DNA of 21,676 nt from Rhodobacteraceae bacterium UBA1957. GTDB taxonomy: Bacteria > Pseudomonadota > Alphaproteobacteria > Rhodobacterales > Rhodobacteraceae. The position numbers and the translations under genes were made by a program. The stretch spans positions 4,128 through 25,803 of the forward strand of contig DDEJ01000113.1 of NCBI GenBank assembly GCA_002336405.1, read 5' to 3'. Each line of letters begins with the position of its first letter. Within the stretch, counting starts at the first letter, position 1. The notes under the pieces are model-generated. The model was not told the DNA's origin. It made no database searches and saw only the letters and a list, made by a program, of their open reading frames with translations. Shown one piece after another: positions 15,521 to 21,676 of the stretch.

Positions 15521-16235
15521 CCTGCCCTCCTATCGCATCCATTGCGGCGCAATAGGCCGGCAAAACCGTCTGGGGGGCGCCATCCATCTGGACCGTTCCA
15601 CGCTCAAGCCAGATCACACGGTCATAGTCACGAAGAGCCTCTAAGTCGTGAGAGATGTGCAAGAGCATTTGGTTTATATCTGCCAATATCTGTGTCAATT
15701 GCCGCGTGATCGGGCGATCAAGACCGGTGAATGGCTCATCAAGAACGACGACCTTTGGCTGCATGACCAAGACAGACATCAGGCAAACCAAATGCCTCTG
15801 GCCCTGAGACAAGGTGCTGATCGAGCGGCTGCTCCAAGCCGATTTTCCGAACTGGACCAGCGCATCTGCGACCATCTGGCGCACAATGTCTTTGGGATGG
15901 CCTTGCTGGGTAAGCCCAAACGACATCTCTTCGAGCACAGTTGGAAAGATAATTTGATGATCAGGGTTTTGGAACAATATACCTATCTTAGATAACGCCT
16001 TGCGCCGGTTTTTGAAAACATCGATGTCGTCAACACGCACCTGTCCCTGATCTGGTTTGACCAAACCGCATACAACACGCGCAAGCGTTGATTTTCCCGA
16101 CCCGTTACGGCCAACAAAGCCCACACGCGGTGTGGTCAGATCCAAGGTTATACCATTCAAGATGCGGTGCCCGGATTTCACCATCGACACATCCTGAATA
16201 GAGACCCGACCGTTATCTGAAATAAGCTGTCCCAT
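15495..16235 (-). CDS. bioM: ECF transporter ATPase (BioM)
   Basis: This cytoplasmic ABC ATPase of 246 residues powers biotin uptake with BioN and BioY. It has Walker A GRNGSGKST at 42-50, Q-loop Q90 region (LFQNPDHQI, typical of cobalt/biotin ECF ATPases), signature LSQGQ at 142-146, Walker B VVVLDEP at 162-168 and H-loop H196 (HISHD). The FQNPD segment and the gene order distinguish it from other ABC importers. It is the first gene of the bioMNY unit. The 92 bases before it up to the small-gene terminator should hold the promoter, but no clear site is visible. Confidence 0.93.
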   Translation of the reverse strand: MGQLISDNGRVSIQDVSMVKSGHRILNGITLDLTTPRVGFVGRNGSGKSTLARVVCGLVKPDQGQVRVDDIDVFKNRRKALSKIGILFQNPDHQIIFPTVLEEMSFGLTQQGHPKDIVRQMVADALVQFGKSAWSSRSISTLSQGQRHLVCLMSVLVMQPKVVVLDEPFTGLDRPITRQLTQILADINQMLLHISHDLEALRDYDRVIWLERGTVQMDGAPQTVLPAYCAAMDAIGGQDAFADITG

Positions 16236-16327
16236 CTGTGTCCGTGATATGCCTCTGTCACTGAGCTATATCAACCACTCTGTGGGAAAAATACCCCGTC
16301 TATTCAAAGAATCCATCGGCCACATAG

Positions 16328-16358
16328 AAAACGGCCGCTCAATGTGAAGCGACCGCCC
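16328..16358 (-). terminator. Rho-independent terminator of the 59-residue small gene
   Basis: Read on the minus strand, CGGTCGCT and AGCGGCCG pair as an 8-base stem (one T-G wobble) around an 8-base loop, flanked by GG on the 5' side and followed by TTTTC. It lies 41 bases after the small gene stop and before bioM, so it should isolate the bioMNY unit from the upstream transcript. Confidence 0.7.
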
Positions 16359-16399
16359 TAAACTCAAGTATCGAAATCAAAGCCTATACTGAATGGTGC

Positions 16400-16579
16400 T
16401 TAACTTGCCACGGCAACAACAACTGCAAGCAACAGCAATGGCATCAACATACCAGAAGAGGATCCTGCTGCAGCTTCTTCCATAATCACCGGAGTTTCCA
16501 TTACAGGTTCCATCATTCCACCTGCAGAGGCGGTAGAAGCTGCTGCAATCAATACAGCCGCAAGAACAGTTTTCTTCAT
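16400..16579 (-). CDS. Small exported membrane protein, 59 residues
   Basis: I do not assign a function. The frame starts at ATG 16579 (MKKTVLAAVLIAAASTASA) and ends with TAA at 16400. It shows a clear Sec signal peptide with a likely AxA cut after about residue 19. A short Met/Glu-rich acidic linker follows (GGMMEPVMETPVIMEEAAAG), then a Ser-Gly stretch and a hydrophobic C-terminal segment (MLMPLLLLAVVVAVAS) that could be a membrane anchor. AGGAG lies 6 bases upstream and a terminator lies downstream, so it is a separate gene with a short transcript. As I recall, similar tiny proteins are common in Roseobacter-group genomes and are sometimes mislabelled ferrochelatase, probably from being near hemH. 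It is a genuine gene by signal peptide, ribosome site and terminator. Confidence 0.8.
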   Translation of the reverse strand: MKKTVLAAVLIAAASTASAGGMMEPVMETPVIMEEAAAGSSSGMLMPLLLLAVVVAVAS

Positions 16580-16585
16580 TTTTTT

Positions 16586-16590
16586 CTCCT
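16586..16590 (-). promoter_or_regulatory. Ribosome binding site of the small exported protein
   Basis: AGGAG on the minus strand, six A residues before ATG 16579. It is one of the best Shine-Dalgarno sites in the window and a main reason to accept the short frame as a gene. Confidence 0.75.
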
Positions 16591-16722
16591 AAAATTTGTT
16601 CCCTCTTATTTAAATTCAAGAAGAGAGAAACACCCAATATTGTATACATAAAATTAAAAGCTACCGCTTTATGCCACACAGCGTAACTTTGATATATCAC
16701 CATTGCAAGGCTTTTGATCATA

Positions 16723-17334
16723 TCAAATCAGCAGCACCTGAGTACCGGCTTTGACCCGGGAAAATAAATCCGCAATGTGGTGATTATATAATCCAATACA
16801 ACCATTTGATGATCGGCGACCTATTTTACGCGTATCGTGCGTGCCGTGTATCCGGTAATATTGCCAGCTCAGATATAAAGCATGCGTTCCCAGTGGATTA
16901 TCCGGCCCTGGCGGGACATAATCCGGCCACTCTGGGTTTCGAAGCTTCATTGACGGCGTCGGTCGCCAACTCGGACCTTCTACCAAACGGGTGATACGCG
17001 TTCGCCCACGCCGCGTCAGCGTTTCCGTCAATGGCACACTGGTAGGATACAGCTGATAGCGCATGCCATCATCAGACCAGTGATGAAGAGCCCGCGATGT
17101 AATATCAACCAGAATCGCACCATTTTTCAAATTCTTGAAATAGGGCTGCCATTCATACGACCTAAAACTCGAAATATTGCGCCGTACCGCGCTTGAAATC
17201 TCCCCCTCAAGTTCAACCGTTTCGGCTCCGGCAGGCGCTTGTGCGTTCTGTGACAGCGCAGGCGTCGCCAGAAACCCCATACTCGCCGCTAAAAATTGAC
17301 GACGCCCCAGACCATTTCCAAATTTTCTTACCAT
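16723..17334 (-). CDS. L,D-transpeptidase (YkuD family), Tat-exported
   Basis: This periplasmic L,D-transpeptidase of 203 residues should form 3-3 peptidoglycan cross-links or attach proteins to meso-diaminopimelate. The start is fixed by AGGAG 5 bases before ATG 17334. The N-terminus has a twin-arginine motif (GRRQFLAAS, residues 10-18) and a hydrophobic run to about 28 ending in ALSQ. The YkuD domain covers about 70-203, with DNPLGTHALYL, the catalytic H163 of IHGTHD and the nucleophile C179 of SSNGCIGL. It is divergent from the CAP lipoprotein, with 161 bases between starts. Another, quite different L,D-transpeptidase lies one gene away. Confidence 0.93.
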   Translation of the reverse strand: MVRKFGNGLGRRQFLAASMGFLATPALSQNAQAPAGAETVELEGEISSAVRRNISSFRSYEWQPYFKNLKNGAILVDITSRALHHWSDDGMRYQLYPTSVPLTETLTRRGRTRITRLVEGPSWRPTPSMKLRNPEWPDYVPPGPDNPLGTHALYLSWQYYRIHGTHDTRKIGRRSSNGCIGLYNHHIADLFSRVKAGTQVLLI

Positions 17335-17495
17335 AATATCTCCTGAGCACCGGCTGTTTATGAGGATATGTCTACTCTGCAGACACGCCATCCGCAATTC
17401 AACTTTTCTTGATTTATTGAGGTGATAGCAAACTAGATTTGTATCATCCCACGAAGCACGCTAAACAAGCCAAGAAAAAATGGTTTGAGATTAAT

Positions 17496-18035
17496 ATGTA
17501 TTTTCTACGTTCAGTATTTTTGATGGTGGCATTGGGGGTCTCTGCCTGCACAACCGGGGTGGTTCCACTACTGGGCCCAGACGGCCGTCCCTTGCCCAAA
17601 GTGTACCGCATCACCGAAAAAAACCAAAACCAAGTGCAATTTCAAATGTTAGATGCAATAAATGCTATACGCACCGTTGCGTCTTTTGACCCGCTCACCT
17701 TTGATAGTGCGCTCAACGCAGCCGCCGCCACACACGCTCGCGACATGTCGACCCAAAACCGTCCGTGGCATTTCGGCTCGGATGGGTCTTCTCCAATAGT
17801 CCGCTCCCAGCGCGCCGGCTATACAGGCAGGTTCCTCGCCGAAACTATTTCTGAAACATTCGAAACCGAACTTGAGACGCTGAGCGCCTGGCTGAGCCAA
17901 GACGACACCCGTAAAGTGCTTCTAGACCCGCGTGCCACCGATCTTGGCTTTGCGTGGTATCAAGAGCAGAGCGGCAAGATATGGTGGACCTTGTTGACAG
18001 GTGCCCGACAAACGTCAGGTATGCTTCAAGGGTAA
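17496..18035 (+). CDS. CAP-domain (SCP/PR1-like) lipoprotein
   Basis: This is an outer-surface or periplasmic lipoprotein of 179 residues. The lipobox is LGVSAC with the modified Cys at 18. The CAP domain runs from about 50 to 170 (MLDAINAIRT, LNAAAATHARDMS, WHFGSDGSSPIVRSQRAGY, LDPRATDLGFAW). Its conserved His (H92) and Glu (E116) remain. The second His of the usual HR pair in the loop before the LLDP motif is absent (DDTRKVLL), so the CAP tetrad is incomplete. Bacterial CAP proteins are mostly uncharacterised. The frame opens 19 codons earlier, but those residues are very basic and precede a signal sequence, so ATG 17496 is chosen. Its 3' end overlaps the next convergent gene by 10 bases. 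Confidence 0.85.
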   Translation: MYFLRSVFLMVALGVSACTTGVVPLLGPDGRPLPKVYRITEKNQNQVQFQMLDAINAIRTVASFDPLTFDSALNAAAATHARDMSTQNRPWHFGSDGSSPIVRSQRAGYTGRFLAETISETFETELETLSAWLSQDDTRKVLLDPRATDLGFAWYQEQSGKIWWTLLTGARQTSGMLQG

Positions 18036-18520
18036 ATATGTACCGGTGTTCCGCGTTTAACCTGAGCAAACATATATTCAACTTCCTCATTGGTCACCGC
18101 GATGCAACCAAGGGTCCAATCTTTTTTCAGGCGCCGGGGCTTATTAGGCTGACCGTGAATAAAAATGTCACCGCCGGGGGATTTTCCTAACGCCTGCGCC
18201 CGCGCCCTGTCTTTATTGTTCGGATAGGAAATCCCTAACGACAGATGAAATTTGCTGTCTGGATTATACCGATTGACCACATAGCGGCCCTCTGGCGTTT
18301 TACCGTCTCCCTCTACCGCCTTATGGCCGCGGGGGGCAAACCCCAAATCAATCCTGAAAGACTTTAAAACGGTTTTTTTATGCATCAAATACAGCCGTCT
18401 TTGTTCTTTCATAACAATAATTTCAGTAATGTCTTTTCCGCCGTCCCAAAACATGTTTGGCACGCAGCCCGACAAGCTCAGGGCAATAAAGCCTAGCAAG
18501 AGAAATTTTATTAACCGCAT
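18026..18520 (-). CDS. L,D-transpeptidase (YkuD family) lipoprotein
   Basis: This 164-residue YkuD-domain protein has a lipobox (ALSLSGC, Cys 19), so it is anchored in the membrane facing the periplasm. The catalytic region shows IFIHGQPN with H122 and TLGCIAVTN with nucleophile C139. Upstream, the conserved GDGKTPEGRY segment at 71-80 places it in the ErfK/YafK-like subgroup with a compact domain, distinct from the Tat-exported enzyme at 16723-17334. In E. coli, YafK-type enzymes can act as amidase-like cleavers of Lpp, so a hydrolytic role is possible. The gene converges on the CAP gene. The RNA methyltransferase lies upstream on the same strand with 77 bases between. Confidence 0.93.
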   Translation of the reverse strand: MRLIKFLLLGFIALSLSGCVPNMFWDGGKDITEIIVMKEQRRLYLMHKKTVLKSFRIDLGFAPRGHKAVEGDGKTPEGRYVVNRYNPDSKFHLSLGISYPNNKDRARAQALGKSPGGDIFIHGQPNKPRRLKKDWTLGCIAVTNEEVEYMFAQVKRGTPVHIYP

Positions 18521-18567
18521 TTGCCCACTCGATTTTTTAGCTTGTTTACAGATCGAGAGACCATTTG

Positions 18568-18592
18568 GACAGGGGCGATTTTATGCCCTGTC
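18568..18592 (-). terminator. Stem-loop after the RNA methyltransferase gene
   Basis: GACAGGGGC and GCCCTGTC pair as 8 base pairs with one bulged G around an A/T-rich 8-base loop, starting 5 bases after the methyltransferase stop on the minus strand. No U-tract follows, so it may be a processed 3' end or a weak or Rho-assisted terminator. Confidence 0.35.
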
Positions 18593-18597
18593 AGCGC

Positions 18598-19827
18598 TTA
18601 CGCAGAAGTACTGAATTGCGCAGCCAGTTCCACATGGGCAGACCAGCGAAACTGGTCCACCACCTGTACCCAATCCAGCGTAAAACCAGCCGCTACCAGA
18701 ACTGTGGCGTCACGCGCAAACGTCACCGGATTACAGGACACATAGGCGATACGCTGTAAAACACCGCTTTGGGTTTTGGCAATTTCGGCGATCTGCGCCT
18801 CAGCCCCTGCACGGGGAGGGTCCAAAACAACCCCGGTAAAGCGCCGAAGCTCGTCTGGTAAAAGCGGCCTGCGAAATAAATCCCGCATCTCATGGCTCAT
18901 TTTTTTCAACCCTTCCGTCTGTCGCCACCCGTGATCCAGCGCCTTCAACATGGCACCAATTGAATCAACAGCATGAATTTCAGACTGTCGCGCCAAGGGC
19001 AATGTAAACGTGCCGCTACCACAAAACAAATCAACCACTTGCCGTGTGCCGTTGATTGCCTCTATCACAGCCGCGGTCAAGGCGTGCTCGCCATGTTTGG
19101 TTGCTTGTAAAAACGACCCAGGCGGAGGCGAAACAAACGCAGTGCCAAATTGTTGCAGCGGCGGCTGCCGCATCGCAAGCGTCTCATCATCCCAATGCAA
19201 ACGCGCCAGTCGAAAGGTCTCTGCATGTCCCGCCAACGCAGATCGCAGCTCTTGATCAAGCGGTTTACCCCCTTTGACCGATACATCTAACCCGACCCGA
19301 GAATGGATGACCGTCACGGTTAATTCCGCTTTGCGGCTGGCACCTGTAATGGCCAACGCCTCAACCATCGGCAGTGCAGCCACCAATTCTTTCTGCAACA
19401 ATTGACAGTTTGGCACCGCAACAACGATATCTGACGCCCGGGCATGAAACCCCGCCAATGCGCCTTTTTTGGTCCGACGCACCGAAAAAACTGCGCGTCG
19501 ACGCGTGCGCGATGGTGAGGTTTGAATAGGCCGGAACGTGGTATTAAGCCCATGTGCAGACAAAGCCTTTCGTACAATATCTGTTTTAAAACTAGCAATA
19601 AAACTGTCCGAGGCATGTTGCAGCTGGCAGCCCCCACAGGTTTTAAAATGCGTGCAAGGTGCCGCCACCCGCTGATCGGATGGCGTTACAATGCGCACCT
19701 CGCGCAAAACGTTGCCATCCAGACGTCCGGTCACCCGTTCACCAGGCAGCGTCACTGGGGCAAAGACCGGTCCTGCAGCAATACCGTCGCCCTGATGGCC
19801 CATTCTTAAAATTGTAAACTCATCCAT
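18598..19827 (-). CDS. Class I SAM-dependent RNA m5U methyltransferase (TrmA/RumA/RlmCD family)
   Basis: This 409-residue enzyme of the TrmA/RumA group should methylate C5 of a uridine in rRNA or tRNA. It starts with a TRAM-like domain (GHQGDGIA...GP.FAPVTLPGERVTG, 10-34). Four cysteines likely bind an Fe-S cluster: C58, C64, C67 (TCGGCQLQHA) and C141 (PNCQLL). SAM motif I is VDLFCGSGTF at 265-274, then LDPPRAG at 335-341, the catalytic nucleophile C365 (SCNPVTFARD) and a general-base Glu at 400. The exact target (such as 23S U1939 or U747) cannot be decided from the sequence. The ABC exporter gene is upstream on the same strand, 38 bases away. Confidence 0.92.
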   Translation of the reverse strand: MDEFTILRMGHQGDGIAAGPVFAPVTLPGERVTGRLDGNVLREVRIVTPSDQRVAAPCTHFKTCGGCQLQHASDSFIASFKTDIVRKALSAHGLNTTFRPIQTSPSRTRRRAVFSVRRTKKGALAGFHARASDIVVAVPNCQLLQKELVAALPMVEALAITGASRKAELTVTVIHSRVGLDVSVKGGKPLDQELRSALAGHAETFRLARLHWDDETLAMRQPPLQQFGTAFVSPPPGSFLQATKHGEHALTAAVIEAINGTRQVVDLFCGSGTFTLPLARQSEIHAVDSIGAMLKALDHGWRQTEGLKKMSHEMRDLFRRPLLPDELRRFTGVVLDPPRAGAEAQIAEIAKTQSGVLQRIAYVSCNPVTFARDATVLVAAGFTLDWVQVVDQFRWSAHVELAAQFSTSA

Positions 19828-19865
19828 ACGACCCAGATACTGTGCATCGCGTCTGGCGCAAAGCC

Positions 19866-21676
19866 CTATTCGGCGGCCTGTCGGGTTTCAATGAACCCAC
19901 CCGATTGACGTTTCCAATACCGGCAATACAGCCCGTCTTTTTCCAACAGATCCATATGGCTGCCAGTTTCAACGATGCGACCCTGATCCATAACAATGAT
20001 CCGGTCCATCTTGCTCAGCGTCGAGAGGCGATGCGCAATGGCCAAAACGGTCTTGCCCTGCATCACCCGCTGTAATGCGGTCTGGATTGCCGCCTCGACC
20101 TCACTGTCCAATGCGCTGGTCGCCTCATCAAGCACCAAAATGGGCGCGTCTTTCAAAATGGCCCGCGCCAAGGCAATGCGCTGACGCTGGCCACCAGACA
20201 ATTTAACACCCTGCTCACCAAGATGCGCATCATAGCCGGTGCGACCTTTGTAATCCTCCATTTGCAAGATAAATTCATGCGCCTCAGCCTGCTTGGCAGC
20301 ATCGATCAAATCCGCGTCGCTGGCGTCAGCGCGCCCATAGCGGATGTTGTCGCGCGCCGACCGGTTGAACAGCGCTGTTTCCTGCGTCACCATACCAATC
20401 TGGCGCCGCAGACTTTTCTGAGTGATCGCGCGCAGGTCATATCCATTTATCCGCACCGCCCCTTTTTCGGTGTCGTAAAGCCGCAGCAGCAGCGCCACCA
20501 ATGTTGATTTGCCTGCCCCTGAAGCCCCGACAACACCCACTTTTTCACCCGGCGCAATGGTCAAAGAAATACCATCAACACCGCCGATGTCGCGGCCATA
20601 GGCAAAGCGAACGCCGTCAAACGCGATCTCTGCCTGCGTCACACACAGCGGCTGAGCGTCCGGTGCATCGGTCAGATCGTGCGGTGGCGACAATGTCTGG
20701 ATGCCGTCTTCAACCTCACCAAGGTTGGCATAGAGCGTCATCAGAGTGTAACTTACCCATCCTGTCATCTGCGACAACCGCAACGAGATTGCACCGGCTG
20801 CAGCAATATCCCCGGCACTGACGCTGCCAGTGTTCCAAAACCACAGGCTACCACCCACCATCACAATTGGCAGAACGCCGGCCAACGCGTTGAGGCAAAA
20901 CCGAAACCACGCCGAGATAACGCCATAGTCTATCGAGCTGTCGCGAAAACCGCTCATCGCCTCAAGCGCGGCACGATCTTCATGATCGGCATGGGCAAAC
21001 AGTTTGACGGTTTTGATGTTGGTGACGGTATCGACGATTTGACCTGTCACAATAGCCCGAGCCCCGGCACGCACCGCAGACCGCCGCCGGATCAACGGCA
21101 TAAAATATCGGATCATTAAAAGATAAGCCGCCAACCAGCCAAGCAGGCCCAGGGTCAAAAACATATCAATAGACGTCAACATCAACGCAGCCCCGACGAT
21201 CGACGCCAGTGCAAACAAAACCGTGTGCAGAACTTCAACCACCACATCTGTAACCGCGCGGGCTGTTTGCATTTCTTTTTGCGCAATACGCCCGGCGAAA
21301 TCATTGTCAAAAAACTGCACCGATTGGCCCAAAGTCCAGCGATGCATCCGCGACAACACAAGGTTAAAAACATTCGGTGTCACCACAACTGATTGGACAA
21401 ACGAAAAAACCCCGAAAATAATCGGACGGGCCAACAAAAAAAACGCAATGCCCGCCGCCAACAACCAAACCTGATTGCTCATTGGGTTTTGTGGCGATGT
21501 CGCAAGCGCTGCATCCACCAAAACCCCTAGCATCAACACCGCCGAGACCTCAACCACACCGGCCAGAACAGAGGCAACACCCGAGAGCCACAAAGCAGGC
21601 ATGCTGCCCGCCAGCGCCCAGCGAAAAAACGCCATAACCGTTGAGGGCGGTGGCCCGCTGGCTGGCGCCAGATAAT
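19866..21676 (-). CDS. ABC exporter, fused permease-ATPase (MsbA/MDR-like), 5' end beyond the window
   Basis: This half-transporter has an N-terminal membrane domain (about residues 1-310 from the Met at 21635, with six hydrophobic segments) and a C-terminal ATPase with Walker A GASGAGKST at 370-378, Q418, signature LSGGQ at 479-483, LVLDE at 500-504 and H535 (AIAHRLSTL). It should act as a homodimer moving lipids, drugs or other lipophilic cargo. The Met at 21635 is probably internal: the frame stays open to the right edge, its last codons read LAPASGPPPSTV, and the Met lacks a ribosome site. The gene is therefore listed as 5'-partial. Confidence 0.93.
   Translation of the reverse strand, partial: YLAPASGPPPSTVMAFFRWALAGSMPALWLSGVASVLAGVVEVSAVLMLGVLVDAALATSPQNPMSNQVWLLAAGIAFFLLARPIIFGVFSFVQSVVVTPNVFNLVLSRMHRWTLGQSVQFFDNDFAGRIAQKEMQTARAVTDVVVEVLHTVLFALASIVGAALMLTSIDMFLTLGLLGWLAAYLLMIRYFMPLIRRRSAVRAGARAIVTGQIVDTVTNIKTVKLFAHADHEDRAALEAMSGFRDSSIDYGVISAWFRFCLNALAGVLPIVMVGGSLWFWNTGSVSAGDIAAAGAISLRLSQMTGWVSYTLMTLYANLGEVEDGIQTLSPPHDLTDAPDAQPLCVTQAEIAFDGVRFAYGRDIGGVDGISLTIAPGEKVGVVGASGAGKSTLVALLLRLYDTEKGAVRINGYDLRAITQKSLRRQIGMVTQETALFNRSARDNIRYGRADASDADLIDAAKQAEAHEFILQMEDYKGRTGYDAHLGEQGVKLSGGQRQRIALARAILKDAPILVLDEATSALDSEVEAAIQTALQRVMQGKTVLAIAHRLSTLSKMDRIIVMDQGRIVETGSHMDLLEKDGLYCRYWKRQSGGFIETRQAAE

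Noticed and set aside
16236..16400. BioR box (TTATMKATAA-type palindrome) or biotin riboswitch upstream of bioM
   Set aside because: I scanned by eye and found no 10-base match and no structured leader beyond the terminator. AT-rich bits such as GATATAG are not good enough.

Overview
The window looks like chromosomal DNA of an alphaproteobacterium, most likely a Rhodobacterales (Roseobacter-type) marine bacterium. The grounds are a UbiG ubiquinone-pathway methyltransferase, a BioMNY-type ECF biotin transporter in the order bioM-bioN-bioY, a methyltransferase back to back with comF, a MocR regulator, Tat-exported proteins and a moderate GC content. This is inferred from gene content, because no rRNA or species marker is present. 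There are no insertion sequences, phage genes, CRISPR arrays or tRNAs. Coding is dense, with about 20 intact genes, one clear pseudogene and one very small gene.

Layout. (1) 1-4.3 kb is an accessory-looking stretch. It holds a MocR/GntR-aminotransferase regulator (+), a short-chain dehydrogenase and a TIGR02466-type 2OG-Fe(II) oxygenase (both -), and a decayed phytanoyl-CoA-dioxygenase-like gene (+) with two nonsense codons, a frame-changing lesion and a lost metal ligand. (2) 4.3-6.9 kb holds a Tat-exported oligopeptide-type binding protein and a proline iminopeptidase, both on the minus strand and probably co-transcribed. (3) 6.9-10.9 kb is housekeeping: ubiG (+); a minus-strand set of comF, glutaredoxin, nitrilase-family amidohydrolase and MarR; and a methyltransferase divergent from comF with only 14 bases between the two start codons. 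(4) 10.9-16.2 kb holds hemH, then a compact AMP-forming acyl-CoA ligase and an atypical thiolase (+), meeting bioMNY (-) head-on. (5) 16.4-18.5 kb is a cell-envelope block: a 59-residue exported small membrane protein with its own terminator, a Tat-exported L,D-transpeptidase, a CAP-domain lipoprotein and a second, lipoprotein-type L,D-transpeptidase. (6) 18.6-21.7 kb holds a TrmA/RumA-family RNA methyltransferase and an ABC exporter that runs off the right edge.

The most interesting part is the convergent ligase-thiolase / bioMNY block. The same three functions (BioY, acyl-CoA ligase, thiolase) occur together in the Bacillus yhfUTS biotin-regulon operon. The thiolase here keeps the nucleophilic Cys and the His, but has lost the NEAF Asn and the C-terminal catalytic Cys. 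This suggests a little-studied acyl-CoA side route tied to biotin or a biotin precursor. The function itself is inference.
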